Below, in pieces: positions 24,262 to 33,826 of a DNA stretch of 54,634 nucleotides. The notes beneath the pieces are model-generated. The model saw nothing but the letters and a program-made list of their open reading frames with translations. It was not told the origin of the DNA and searched no databases. The stretch spans positions 1-54,634 of the forward strand of contig ONOU01000028.1 in the NCBI GenBank assembly GCA_900319525.1. The letters run 5' to 3'. Each line of letters starts with the position of its first letter. The stretch's first letter is position 1. The DNA is from an uncultured Prevotellaceae bacterium. Lineage in GTDB: Bacteria; Bacteroidota; Bacteroidia; Bacteroidales; Muribaculaceae. The position numbers were made by a program, and so were the translations under genes.

Positions 24262-25836
24262 TCAGCGGACGATGTCCTCTTCACTGACTGAATTGTGATG
24301 GGGACAATCATCCCCGCACAGGTAGCCGAAGGGGTCACTCTTGGCCGTGGGAAAGCTGTAAAATATCCAGTGGGACGGCTTGCGGAAACCGAACCGGCGG
24401 CCGTTGTGCTCGTGCACGGTAGCTTGGTAGCATACAGTCACGCCGCTGACGTATTTGTCCTTCTGGTAAGGGCTGTACCGCACACCATCGGTCTCGATAT
24501 AGGCCAGATCTTCGACACAATCATGCTCAAGAATGTAGGACGGCATGACGCGCTTGCCGCCCAGTACCGAGTGAGCCACGGCGACATACTCGGGGCCGGC
24601 AGTCGTCTCCCAGCGGCGTGAGGCATGGGCAAACCAGCCGCAGTCGGTAGCCCATTGTGCAACCTCCTGGATGCTGGGATCGGCAGCGCCAGGGTGACGG
24701 CTCTCGTACAGGTTGAGCAGCAACGACAACTCGGCCTCGGCGCCGGCAGGGCTGCCTTGTTCGGCCTTGCCCAGCACAGCAAAGAACATGTAGCACTCGT
24801 CGGCAGTCTTGCCGTTGACGGTGACGTCCGATCGGGTATAGGCCTTGGCCTTGATGCGGCGGCTGGCGGCCCCGATGAGTGCCTTGAAGTACTTGACGGC
24901 ATCCTCCAGCGGCATGAATTGGGTAGCCTGCGGCTCACCGGCAAGGTGCATGCGCACGGCCTCTTCGGGATGGAACTGCACGCCCAGGGCGAAGTGACGG
25001 TCGGTGCGCTCAACGGCCTCAATCACATCCACACCATCGTGGGTAGTCACGGCCGTCACCCTCAAGGGGGTGCCCGAGATGTCGCCTGCGGCCTGATGGT
25101 GCCATGAGGGGACATTGTGGATGGTTGTCGTGCGGCAGATGGAGTAGAGCAGCGACGTGGTGTCGGTGACAGTGACGTCGTGAGGAGTGTAATGGCGGTT
25201 GCCGTCGGCATCACGGGCCGAGCGGTGGACATAGCGGTCCTGCTTGCCCAAACTCCGGTAATAGGCTCCCAGGTCTTGAATGAGGGGCGCTCCAGAGACG
25301 ACTGTCAGCATCTGCATGCCCCGGCACAGGCCCAGGATGGGTATATCATGGTCGAGGCAGTAAGTCATTGTCAAGTATTCTGACAGGTCGCGGGTCGTCT
25401 GGTAGTTTAGCTCAGCCTCTATTCCGTGCCATGGCTCGGGAGACGCAAACAGGGTGGGGCTGATGTCGCCGCCGCCCAGGAACACCACGGCATCAATGTC
25501 GCGCATCACGCTGTCGATGTCAGTGCCGTGATAGGTGTCGCGCTTGACCATGTCGGCATATTGCTGCAACAGGATGCCATTCCCGTCAAGGTACTTGGCC
25601 TGAATTTCGGTCCCGTCATAGGCAAAGCCCGCCGGCCGCATCTGCGGCAGGATCACGGGCTTGCCCCCGGCGGCCTTGATGGCCTGAATGGCCCGGTAGA
25701 AGTTGCTGGCTTTCTGCTGCCAAGCAATCCCTATAGTTACCTCTGCTGCTTGATCTGCTGCCCACCCGTTGATGGCGGCGCCCACGACAAGCGATATGGT
25801 AATCAGGAAAATCTTAAAGCTGCGGTTCATATTCAT
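24262..25836 (-). CDS. C26 glutamine amidotransferase-like hydrolase fused to a cell-wall-hydrolase-like domain
   Basis: The 524-residue exported protein has a signal peptide (about 1-26). Residues 33-300 are a class I glutamine amidotransferase / gamma-glutamyl hydrolase (peptidase C26) with GLCRGMQM (Cys171) and FHPEE (His289, Glu291). After a linker, about residues 345-524 form a second domain with AELSLLLNLYES, ATDCGWFAHA, YILEHDC and SFPTAKSDPFGY, which resembles uncharacterised peptidoglycan-hydrolase-like proteins of Firmicutes and their phages; that match is from memory. C26 enzymes cleave gamma-glutamyl amides, so the fusion may act on gamma-D-Glu bonds of muropeptides in the periplasm. 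Start 25836 or 25830 are both possible. A minus-strand TATTTTTG -7-like box is at 25887-25880. Confidence 0.7.
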   Translation of the reverse strand: MNMNRSFKIFLITISLVVGAAINGWAADQAAEVTIGIAWQQKASNFYRAIQAIKAAGGKPVILPQMRPAGFAYDGTEIQAKYLDGNGILLQQYADMVKRDTYHGTDIDSVMRDIDAVVFLGGGDISPTLFASPEPWHGIEAELNYQTTRDLSEYLTMTYCLDHDIPILGLCRGMQMLTVVSGAPLIQDLGAYYRSLGKQDRYVHRSARDADGNRHYTPHDVTVTDTTSLLYSICRTTTIHNVPSWHHQAAGDISGTPLRVTAVTTHDGVDVIEAVERTDRHFALGVQFHPEEAVRMHLAGEPQATQFMPLEDAVKYFKALIGAASRRIKAKAYTRSDVTVNGKTADECYMFFAVLGKAEQGSPAGAEAELSLLLNLYESRHPGAADPSIQEVAQWATDCGWFAHASRRWETTAGPEYVAVAHSVLGGKRVMPSYILEHDCVEDLAYIETDGVRYSPYQKDKYVSGVTVCYQATVHEHNGRRFGFRKPSHWIFYSFPTAKSDPFGYLCGDDCPHHNSVSEEDIVR

Positions 25837-25887
25837 CAATGTTTCATGTGCCCGTGACGGGCAATTAAACTTCACACTGCAAAAATA

Positions 25888-26085
25888 CAATTAAAACGAG
25901 TTATAAACGCGATGCTCCGGCGAAAAAGTGTTAGCTGAAAATGATGTGGCAGAGCAGATATTATGGATGTGAGAATAAGGTGATGAGGTGTTGTTGTGAT
26001 AAGTTTAGCGGTTGAAATACAATAAAAGGCGCTTTTCTTAGTTAATTAGTAAAAAAGACAAACCAATTTTTTCTAATTAGAAGGA
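25888..26085. other. Divergent interval between the C26 fusion and porV
   Basis: No gene is supported. It is AT-rich near porV. No clear TTTG/TAnnTTTG pair is seen for porV; the ribosome-binding region before the ATG reads AGAAGGA. Confidence 0.4.
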
Positions 26086-27258
26086 ATGAAACTGACAAAA
26101 TCTATAGTTGCCATCGCAATGATGGCGAGTGCTGTGACGGCATGGTCACAGGACGACATCAAGAATACGGAGTTTAATCCCCTCACCACTGGTGTGACCT
26201 CGTTGAGCATCACCCCCGATGCCCGTGGCGCGTCGATGGGTGACCTGGGTGCCGCTACCGAGGCCGACGTGAACTCGCAGTTCTGGAATCCGTCGAAGTA
26301 TGCCTTTGCTTACAGCCGTGCCGGCGTGTCGCTGTCCTACACACCCTGGTTGCGCAAGATTGTCAACGACATCTACCTTGCCAACCTGTCGGGTTACTAC
26401 AAGATTGGAGGAAATGACAACCAGGCAGTGAGCGCATCGTTGCGCTATTTCTCGCTGGGTGAGGTGATGGCTACCGACGGTGATGGAGCGATGGTATCGA
26501 CGATTAACCCGTTCGAGATGTCGGTCGATGCGGGATATAGCCGCAAGTTGAGCGAGAAGTTCTCGATGGGTGTTGTACTGCGTTACATCTATAGTGACCT
26601 GGGCTACAGCGACATGAACACCGGTGACCAGACGTCGAGCGCATCGGCCTTCTCGGCCGACTTGTCGGGCTACTACACGACCTATCCCGTGATTGGCCGC
26701 AACGAGTGCCAGTGGTCGCTGGGCTTCAATATCTCCAACATCGGTTCTAAGGTGGCCTATAACAAGGGTAACGATCCTGCCTACCTGCCCGCCAATCTGA
26801 GGCTGGGTACGGCATTCACTTTCCCGCTGGCTGACTACAATAACCTGACGATAGCCCTGGATGCCAACAAGATGCTGGTTCCCGCCAAGCCGCGCCTGGC
26901 CGACTTTGAGGACAATCTGGCCTATGACGATGCCCTCCAGGAGTGGAAGGACAAGTCGAGCATATCGGGTATCTTTGACAGCTTCAAGGATAATTTTGCC
27001 AAACGCATCACATACTCGGTGGGTGCCGAGTATGCCTACAACCAGCAGTTCTTCCTGCGCGGCGGCTACTACTACGAGAGCAAGTATGCCGGTAACCGTC
27101 AATACTTTGGCTTGGGTGCCGGATTTTCACTCAACGTCATCAAGATTGATGCCAGCTACATGATCGCTACGGCCCAGAACAGCCCTTTGGACCAGACGTT
27201 GCGCTTCACCTTATCGTTTGACATGGATGGCATCAAGGACCTGTTTGGTCGCAACTGA
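26086..27258 (+). CDS. porV: PorV/LptO-like outer-membrane protein of the type IX secretion system
   Basis: The 390-residue protein has a signal peptide (ending AWSQ, about residue 21) and a predicted FadL-like beta-barrel. The segments SLSITPDARGASMGDLGAAT and SQFWNPSK near the N-terminus are hallmarks of PorV, the shuttle that receives type IX cargo from the translocon and delivers it to the attachment complex. The barrel ends with TLRFTLSFDMDGIK. The other T9SS genes are not in the window. ispF follows 49 nt downstream, so they may be co-transcribed. Confidence 0.85.
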   Translation: MKLTKSIVAIAMMASAVTAWSQDDIKNTEFNPLTTGVTSLSITPDARGASMGDLGAATEADVNSQFWNPSKYAFAYSRAGVSLSYTPWLRKIVNDIYLANLSGYYKIGGNDNQAVSASLRYFSLGEVMATDGDGAMVSTINPFEMSVDAGYSRKLSEKFSMGVVLRYIYSDLGYSDMNTGDQTSSASAFSADLSGYYTTYPVIGRNECQWSLGFNISNIGSKVAYNKGNDPAYLPANLRLGTAFTFPLADYNNLTIALDANKMLVPAKPRLADFEDNLAYDDALQEWKDKSSISGIFDSFKDNFAKRITYSVGAEYAYNQQFFLRGGYYYESKYAGNRQYFGLGAGFSLNVIKIDASYMIATAQNSPLDQTLRFTLSFDMDGIKDLFGRN

Positions 27259-27307
27259 TCCGTTAGGCTTTAGGTTTTAGGAGACTAATTCAGAACTGAG
27301 AAATGAC

Positions 27308-27790
27308 ATGATGCGCATTGGCTATGGATTTGATGTACACCGGCTGGTCGAGGGTAGAGCCCTGTGGCTAGGCGGTGTCAATATTCCCTGGGAGAAGGGG
27401 CTGCTGGGTCACAGCGATGCCGACGTGGCCATCCATGCCCTGTGTGACGCCCTGCTGGGCGCTGCTGCCTTGCGTGACATCGGTTACCATTTCCCTGACT
27501 CCGACCCTCAATACAAGGGCATTGACAGCCGCTTGCTGCTGCGTCATGTGATGCGCCTGCTTGACGAGAACGGCTATCGGCTGGGCAACTGCGACATCAC
27601 CATCTGTGCCGAGCAGCCCAAGCTCAATCCCCACATCCCCGCCATGCAGCAGGAACTGGCCGCATGCATGGCCTGTGACCCCGGGCAGGTGTCCATCAAG
27701 GCCACCACTACCGAGCGGCTGGGCTATACCGGCCGTGGTGAGGGCATTGCCGCCCATGCCGTAGCGTTGATCGAAACAAAACCTGAGTAA
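27308..27790 (+). CDS. ispF: 2-C-methyl-D-erythritol 2,4-cyclodiphosphate synthase
   Basis: The 160-residue enzyme closes the ring of the methylerythritol phosphate pathway for isoprenoids. The metal ligands Asp9 and His11 (GYGFDVHRL) and the GHSDADV motif are present, as is the C-terminal [17 protein letters not shown] segment that is signature IspF. The length is normal. It is followed by an acyltransferase gene after only 2 nt, so the two are coupled. ATG at 27308 or 27311. Confidence 0.95.
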   Translation: MMRIGYGFDVHRLVEGRALWLGGVNIPWEKGLLGHSDADVAIHALCDALLGAAALRDIGYHFPDSDPQYKGIDSRLLLRHVMRLLDENGYRLGNCDITICAEQPKLNPHIPAMQQELAACMACDPGQVSIKATTTERLGYTGRGEGIAAHAVALIETKPE

Positions 27791-27792
27791 CC

Positions 27793-28863
27793 ATGATGGC
27801 ACCGTCTAGACAGCAACGGCGTGTCCCCTATCTTGACATCTTGCGTGTCATCGCTTGCCTGCTGGTTATCCTCATCCACACGCCCATCCGTCAATACGAC
27901 ACCTATTATAACACGCCGTCGGTGGCCGGTGCGGTCTATACCGTGCTGGTGGCGGTGAACTGCAACCTGTTCTTCATGATCACGGGTGCCCTGTTGCTGC
28001 CCGTGACGATGACCGGCCGCCGCTTTGTCAAGCGCCGCCTGAGCGTGGTGTTGCCTCCGCTCGTGGTGTGGACGGCGATTTATCTGCTGGAACATGCTTT
28101 CCTGCTTCACAATTTCACTCCAAGGCTGTTGACCTCCATCCTGTTCCATCCCGTTGAGGGGCTGCTGTGGTATGTGTATGTGCTGCTGGTCATCTATGTG
28201 ACCTTGCCGCTGGTGAGCCGCTGCATCGACGCCATCGGCAGGCGGGGCGTTGAAGTGTTGCTGGTGCTGTGGGTGCTGTCATCGTTTATCCCTTATCAGC
28301 ATGGCCTCTTCATGGAAGCCTCACAGTACAGCCACAACATGTTCGGCGCCTTTGCCAACTACTACGGCTATGTGCTGCTGGGCTACTACCTGCACCATTA
28401 CGGATTGCCCGTCTTTACCCGTCAACATGGCTGGAAGTGGGCGCTGCTGCTGGCCTTCGGCATCGTGGTGATGCCCATGTTTGAATTCACGATACAGGGT
28501 CAATTCGGGATTAGCTGGCAGCAGCATCTCGACACTATCACCAATGACATCAGCGTCAACAACATTGCCATGGCGACCCTGCTCTTTGTGCTGGTGCAGC
28601 GTTTCGCCCCCGAGCGTTATGACCGCAAGAGCCGACCTGCGTCTGCCACATGGTGGCCCATGTTGAGCCGTTGCACCTTTGGCATCTATCTGTCCCAGAT
28701 GATTGTCCTGCGCCAAATCATTTGGCCCCTCACGCCGTGGCTGGGCCGCGCGCACTGGGTCGTCGATAGCCTGGTGAGTGGTGTGTTGGCCTTCGTCATC
28801 TGTTTCGTGCTGGTTTTCTTCTTGCGCCGCCTCCCCATCCGCCGCTACCTCGTCGGCAAGTAA
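27793..28863 (+). CDS. Membrane acyltransferase (acyltransferase-3 / OafA-like)
   Basis: The 356-residue integral membrane protein has about ten hydrophobic segments and the family start YLDILRVIACLLVILIHTPI, with the conserved His of the acyltransferase-3 fold. Such enzymes O-acetylate or succinylate lipopolysaccharide and exopolysaccharide at the inner membrane. The start codon is 2 nt after the ispF stop, so it is translationally linked with that gene. The substrate is unknown. Confidence 0.8.
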   Translation: MMAPSRQQRRVPYLDILRVIACLLVILIHTPIRQYDTYYNTPSVAGAVYTVLVAVNCNLFFMITGALLLPVTMTGRRFVKRRLSVVLPPLVVWTAIYLLEHAFLLHNFTPRLLTSILFHPVEGLLWYVYVLLVIYVTLPLVSRCIDAIGRRGVEVLLVLWVLSSFIPYQHGLFMEASQYSHNMFGAFANYYGYVLLGYYLHHYGLPVFTRQHGWKWALLLAFGIVVMPMFEFTIQGQFGISWQQHLDTITNDISVNNIAMATLLFVLVQRFAPERYDRKSRPASATWWPMLSRCTFGIYLSQMIVLRQIIWPLTPWLGRAHWVVDSLVSGVLAFVICFVLVFFLRRLPIRRYLVGK

Positions 28864-28887
28864 ATATAGCAAAAAAACTTTCCCTTT

Positions 28888-28918
28888 TTTGAAATCTCGT
28901 CAGTTAAGATTATCTTTG
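28888..28918 (+). promoter_or_regulatory. Bacteroidota-type promoter of the NAGPA-type glycosidase gene
   Basis: TTTG at 28888-28891, 19 nt, TATCTTTG at 28911-28918; 29 nt upstream of the ATG. Confidence 0.8.
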
Positions 28919-28947
28919 CATAATCGCTAACTGTAAATTCCTGTGTT

Positions 28948-31398
28948 ATGATGAATAGAAGTTTTTTCCTGTTAGTAGTGGCTGTTGTCACGATTTGCTT
29001 GTCAGCTCGAGCTGACTTTGTGATCGATGATAAGACCTATAGTGCCGACACGCTGGTGCATCGGCAGGTGGGCCCAGGCATGGTCAATACCATCGTGCGC
29101 ATTCCTGATTATCCGCTCAACGTGTATGTGATGGAGGTGGACCTCAATAATCCCAATAACCGCATCGAAACCACCATCGGCTACAATACCGTGGGCCGTA
29201 CCGAGGGCCTGGCCAATGCCTACACGCGTAACCGCACGGCCACCAAGCGCCCAGTGGCGGGCTGCAACGCCAACTTCTGGGTCGTGTCGGGCAACGGGGC
29301 GCCATGGAGCAGCTTCCAGCTGGGCACGCCGCTGGGCGGTGTGGTGCGTAACGACACCACACTGGTCAACGACAACACGACGTGGGACTGGTGGAACGGA
29401 GGACCTACGCGCACTGCCGCCGCAGCCATCAGCCACGACAAGACGCTGATGCTGGGCCGCCTGCAGTGGGAAGGCTCTATCACGAGTGATAAGTTGCCCC
29501 AGCCGTTAGCCTATCATAACGTTAACCGCCGTGCCGTGGCGGGCGAGATCTGCCTGTGGAATGGAGCCTATACCCGAACCCGCGAGTTTGAGGACGATTG
29601 GACGGGCTTTAACGAGCGTGGCAACAACCATACCGATAATTATTACCTCACCCTTGCCGACGGCGAAGGCTGGAAGAACAACGCCCCGATGAGGTTTGTT
29701 ATCGCCAGTATCGTCACCGATGCCGATCGTCAGACCCTGGGCAGTTATGACGCCTGCCTCACAGTCACCGGCGAGGCCAACAAGGCCGCCATGGCCGCAC
29801 TCGCTGTGGGTGACGAGATTGCCGTGACCTCTAGCTGGCTCAGCATCGATGGCGGAATTGCCGGCGAGCGCCCCGACATCGAGAACATGGTGTGGGGTAA
29901 TGCTCCCATCATGCACAACGGCGAACTGCTGGGCCGCAACTATGACGAGACCTATAACAGCCAGGTGTACTCCCGCACGTGCTACGGCAGCAGCGCCGAT
30001 GGCAAGTACCTCTATCTGCTGGTGATTGACAAATCGATCAGTCCCCTCTACGGGCCGTCGGCAGGTTGTCCCACGGCAGTGGCTTGCCAGATATTGAAGC
30101 AGATGTGTCCCGACGTCACCGAGATTGTCAACATGGATGCCGGAGGCTCGGCCGAGATGATGGTCGCTGGCAAAATCATCAACACCACGACCGAGGGCAC
30201 CCCGCGTGCCGTTGCCTGCGGCTGGCTCGTCGAGGCCGTGGGCGAGGAGGATAACGAAGTGGCCAGCATCGCATTTGACCTGCATCGCCTGGATGCACCC
30301 GTTTACTCGTCGGTGAAGCCCCGCATTTTGGGCTATAACAGGATTGGCGAGCTGGTGGACGAGGATGTACAGGGATTTACCTTGACGTGTGACAAGTCTA
30401 TCGGCAGCACGAGCTGCGACACCTTTATTGCCGGGGGTGACCCAGCCACGGGCGTCCTTACGGCAACTCTCAACGGCATGACTGCCGCGGTGCCCGTCCG
30501 CATCATGGCCGCTCAACCGGCTATCGCCCTGCGGCCGATTCTCATCGATAACCGGGATTATCCCATCGAGGTTACCGCCATGGTTAATCAAAACACATAT
30601 TATTACAATCCCTCGATGCTCAACTGGAGCGTTGACGATGCTGGAGTCGCTGCCATCACAGGCGGCGTGTTAAGGGGTGTGTCCAACGGCCAGACCGTCA
30701 TCAGTTGCAACATCGGCGGCTTTAACGACAGCGACACGGTGAATGTCGAAATCAGCCCCGACGCCTATCTTTATCAGGCGTGGGACGGGTGGACCCTGAG
30801 AGGCGCTGGAGCCAAGAACATCGGGATTGACGAGGCAACGGGCGTGGTTACCTTCACTTACAGCAGCAATCGCGCGCCCTATCTGCAGATGAGCAAGGAT
30901 GTGACACTCTACAGCCTGCCCGACAGTGTCGTGTTGGCATTTAACTCCACCATGCCCATCGACTATATCCAGATAGATGCCCGCAACCGTTACAACACCA
31001 CGTCCAACTTCCTCAGGATTGACCCGCCCGAGGGCGAGATGTTCCAGCCGGGCCAAGACTATCGCGTCATGCTCGACCTTGAGGCCCTGGGCGGCGCCGA
31101 TAACATTGGCACCTTCCCCGTCTCAGTCAAGTCCATCAAGTTCACCCTCAACAAGGGAGGCGAAGTGGGAGAGCATACCCTGGCGCTGAAATCCTTCTAT
31201 TGCCACTACCCGCACACGGCAGGGCCGGGCGTCAAGGGCGACGTCAACAGCGATGGCGAAGTCAACATCGCCGACGTGAATGCCATCATTGACGTCATCC
31301 TGACGGGAGTTCCCAACCCAAACTCAGACGTCAACAACGACGGCGAGACCAATATCGCCGATGTCAACACCGTCATCGACATCATCCTCACAGCATAG
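28948..31398 (+). CDS. Phosphodiester glycosidase (NAGPA domain) with dockerin-like tail
   Basis: The 816-residue exported protein has a signal peptide (ending ARAD), a NAGPA (phosphodiester glycosidase) domain in the first 430 residues with CNANFW near 107 and NMDAGGSAEMMV near residue 395 as the active-site signature, Ig/BIG2-like domains in the middle, and two dockerin-like repeats at the end (GDVNSDGEVNIADVN and SDVNNDGETNIADVN). Family members cleave N-acetylglucosamine-1-phosphodiester bonds; bacterial substrates may be wall or lipid-linked glycans. The tail matches those of the CotH-like and 19010 proteins. Confidence 0.8.
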   Translation: MMNRSFFLLVVAVVTICLSARADFVIDDKTYSADTLVHRQVGPGMVNTIVRIPDYPLNVYVMEVDLNNPNNRIETTIGYNTVGRTEGLANAYTRNRTATKRPVAGCNANFWVVSGNGAPWSSFQLGTPLGGVVRNDTTLVNDNTTWDWWNGGPTRTAAAAISHDKTLMLGRLQWEGSITSDKLPQPLAYHNVNRRAVAGEICLWNGAYTRTREFEDDWTGFNERGNNHTDNYYLTLADGEGWKNNAPMRFVIASIVTDADRQTLGSYDACLTVTGEANKAAMAALAVGDEIAVTSSWLSIDGGIAGERPDIENMVWGNAPIMHNGELLGRNYDETYNSQVYSRTCYGSSADGKYLYLLVIDKSISPLYGPSAGCPTAVACQILKQMCPDVTEIVNMDAGGSAEMMVAGKIINTTTEGTPRAVACGWLVEAVGEEDNEVASIAFDLHRLDAPVYSSVKPRILGYNRIGELVDEDVQGFTLTCDKSIGSTSCDTFIAGGDPATGVLTATLNGMTAAVPVRIMAAQPAIALRPILIDNRDYPIEVTAMVNQNTYYYNPSMLNWSVDDAGVAAITGGVLRGVSNGQTVISCNIGGFNDSDTVNVEISPDAYLYQAWDGWTLRGAGAKNIGIDEATGVVTFTYSSNRAPYLQMSKDVTLYSLPDSVVLAFNSTMPIDYIQIDARNRYNTTSNFLRIDPPEGEMFQPGQDYRVMLDLEALGGADNIGTFPVSVKSIKFTLNKGGEVGEHTLALKSFYCHYPHTAGPGVKGDVNSDGEVNIADVNAIIDVILTGVPNPNSDVNNDGETNIADVNTVIDIILTA

Positions 31399-31415
31399 AA
31401 ATGAGAGGTTGAATG

Positions 31416-31446
31416 TTGCCTATTAGGGCAAATATTAGTACCTTTG
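31416..31446 (+). promoter_or_regulatory. Promoter of the suf cluster
   Basis: TTG at 31416-31418, 20 nt, TACCTTTG at 31439-31446; 34 nt upstream of sufB. No clear IscR/SufR-type palindrome was seen. Confidence 0.6.
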
Positions 31447-31480
31447 TGCCGCTTTAAGCAAGAGGTAATGTAATTGACTG

Positions 31481-32941
31481 ATGAAAGAAAAGGAAAAACC
31501 TGAAAAAAAGAATAAGATAATTGAGGAAGCGGCTGAGGCTGAATACAAATACGGCTTTGTGACCGATATCGAGACCGAGGTCATCCCCAAGGGACTGGAC
31601 GAGGATGTGGTGCGCCGCATCTCGGCCCTGAAGGGTGAGCCCGAGTGGTTGCTGGAGTTCCGCCTGAAGGCCTATCGCCACTGGCTGACGCTCAAGGCTC
31701 CCACCTGGGGTCACGTGCATGTGCCCGAGATCGACTACCAGGACATCAGCTACTATGCCGCCCCGCGCCACAAGAAGGAAGGCGAGGCCAAGGAGATCGA
31801 CCCTGAGCTGAAGAAGACGTTTGACAAGCTGGGCATCCCCCTGGAAGAGCAGCTGCGCTTGAGCGGCATGGCCGTTGACGCCGTCATGGACAGTGTGAGC
31901 GTGAAGACGACCTATCGCGAGCGCCTGGCCGAACTGGGCGTGATCTTCTGCTCCATCAGTGAGGCCGTGAAAGACTACCCTGACCTGGTGCGCAAGTATC
32001 TGGGCAAGGTGGTGCCCTATACCGACAATTTCTATGCCGCATTGAATTCGGCCGTGTTCAGCGACGGCTCGTTTGTCTATATCCCCAAAGGCGTGCGTTG
32101 CCCCATGGAGCTGTCCACCTACTTCCGCATCAACGCCGCCCAGACGGGCCAGTTTGAGCGCACACTCATCGTGGCCGACGATGACGCCTACGTCTCCTAT
32201 CTGGAGGGCTGCACCGCTCCCATGCGTGACGAGAACCAGCTGCATGCCGCCATCGTCGAGATTATCGTCGAGGACCGTGCCGAGGTCAAGTACAGCACCG
32301 TCCAGAACTGGTATCCCGGTGACAAGGACGGCAAGGGCGGTATCTATAACCTGGTGACCAAGCGCGGACTGTGCCGTGGTGACCACAGCAAGCTGTCGTG
32401 GACCCAGGTCGAGACCGGCAGCGCCATCACGTGGAAATACCCTAGCTGTGTGCTCAAGGGTGACCACTCGGTGGGCGAGTTTTACAGCGTGGCCCTGACC
32501 AACAACTGGCAGGAGGCCGACACGGGCACCAAGATGATCCACCTGGGCAAGAACAGCACGAGCACCATCGTGAGCAAGGGCATCAGCGCCGGGCACAGCC
32601 AGAACAGCTACCGTGGCATGGTCAAAATCGCTCCCAAGGCCAGCGGATGCCGCAACTTCACCCAGTGTGACAGCCTGCTGCTGAGTGACACCAGCGGCGC
32701 CCACACTTTCCCCGTGATTGAGGTGGGTAACGACACATCGGTGGTCGAGCATGAGGCCACGACGAGCAAAATCAATGAGGATCAGATCTTCTATTGCAAC
32801 CAGCGCGGCATCTCCACCGAGGACGCCGTGGGCCTCATCGTCAACGGCTATGCCAAGGAGGTGATGGCCAAGTTGCCGATGGAGTTTGCTGTCGAGGCAC
32901 AGAAACTGCTCAGCGTCTCGCTCGAGGGAGCCGTGGGATAA
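31481..32941 (+). CDS. sufB: Fe-S cluster assembly protein SufB
   Basis: The 486-residue scaffold subunit of the SufBCD complex has the SufB family core: [48 protein letters not shown], and [14 protein letters not shown] near the end, with a conserved Cys in [12 protein letters not shown]. It builds Fe-S clusters with SufC and SufD from sulfur delivered by SufS. It is first in a run sufB-sufC-sufD-sufS; sufC starts 117 nt on. Confidence 0.95.
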   Translation: MKEKEKPEKKNKIIEEAAEAEYKYGFVTDIETEVIPKGLDEDVVRRISALKGEPEWLLEFRLKAYRHWLTLKAPTWGHVHVPEIDYQDISYYAAPRHKKEGEAKEIDPELKKTFDKLGIPLEEQLRLSGMAVDAVMDSVSVKTTYRERLAELGVIFCSISEAVKDYPDLVRKYLGKVVPYTDNFYAALNSAVFSDGSFVYIPKGVRCPMELSTYFRINAAQTGQFERTLIVADDDAYVSYLEGCTAPMRDENQLHAAIVEIIVEDRAEVKYSTVQNWYPGDKDGKGGIYNLVTKRGLCRGDHSKLSWTQVETGSAITWKYPSCVLKGDHSVGEFYSVALTNNWQEADTGTKMIHLGKNSTSTIVSKGISAGHSQNSYRGMVKIAPKASGCRNFTQCDSLLLSDTSGAHTFPVIEVGNDTSVVEHEATTSKINEDQIFYCNQRGISTEDAVGLIVNGYAKEVMAKLPMEFAVEAQKLLSVSLEGAVG

Positions 32942-33058
32942 CAACAGATAAGAGATAAAAAAAGATAACTGATTCAGTTAACAGTCAATAGTTAGACGCT
33001 CAACGTTGATGGGCGATAGTATTCAGAGTTAAAACTAACAACTACACAACTATATATT

Positions 33059-33817
33059 ATGCTAGTAATTAAAGATTTACAGGCATCGATTGAGGATAAG
33101 CAGATATTGAAGGGCGTGAACCTCACCGTCAAGCCCGGTGAAGTGCATGCCATCATGGGTCCCAATGGATCGGGCAAGAGCACGCTGAGCGCTGTGCTCA
33201 CGGGAAATCCCGCCTATACAGTGACGGGAGGCAGTGTCGAGTTCTATGGCAAGGATCTGTTGGCCCTGTCGCCCGAGGATCGTGCCCATGAGGGCCTGTT
33301 CTTGAGTTTCCAGTATCCTGTCGAGATCCCTGGCGTGTCGATGGTCAACTTCATGCGCACGGCCTTGAACGAGAAGCGCAAGTACTACGGCCAGGAGCCG
33401 CTGAGTGCCGCCGACTTCCTGAAGATCATGCGTGAAAAGCGTACGATCGTTCAACTCGACAACAAGTTGGCCTCGCGAGCAGTGAACGAGGGCTTCTCGG
33501 GCGGAGAGAAAAAGCGCAACGAGATTTTCCAGATGGCTATGCTTGAGCCCCGCTTGAGCATCCTTGACGAGACCGACAGCGGCCTTGATATCGATGCCCT
33601 GCGCATCGTGGCCAATGGCGTGAACACACTCAAGAGCAAGGACAACGCCACCATCGTCATCACCCACTATCAGCGTCTGCTGGATTACATCAAGCCCGAC
33701 TTTGTGCACGTGCTGTACAAGGGACGCATCGTCATGAGTGCCGGTCCCGAATTGGCCCTCGAACTCGAGGAGAAGGGATATGACTGGATCAAGGAGCAAG
33801 TCGATTCACAGCAATAA
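33059..33817 (+). CDS. sufC: Fe-S cluster assembly ATPase SufC
   Basis: The 252-residue ABC-type ATPase has Walker [10 protein letters not shown] at 34-42, signature [10 protein letters not shown], and Walker [13 protein letters not shown]. SufC drives the SufBCD scaffold rearrangement. It sits between sufB and sufD, 9 nt before sufD. Confidence 0.96.
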   Translation: MLVIKDLQASIEDKQILKGVNLTVKPGEVHAIMGPNGSGKSTLSAVLTGNPAYTVTGGSVEFYGKDLLALSPEDRAHEGLFLSFQYPVEIPGVSMVNFMRTALNEKRKYYGQEPLSAADFLKIMREKRTIVQLDNKLASRAVNEGFSGGEKKRNEIFQMAMLEPRLSILDETDSGLDIDALRIVANGVNTLKSKDNATIVITHYQRLLDYIKPDFVHVLYKGRIVMSAGPELALELEEKGYDWIKEQVDSQQ

Positions 33818-33826
33818 CGCAACCCG

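Noticed and set aside
31454-32944. Long minus-strand open frame opposite sufB
   Set aside because: sufB is unmistakable on the plus strand; the opposite frame is a codon-bias shadow without motifs.
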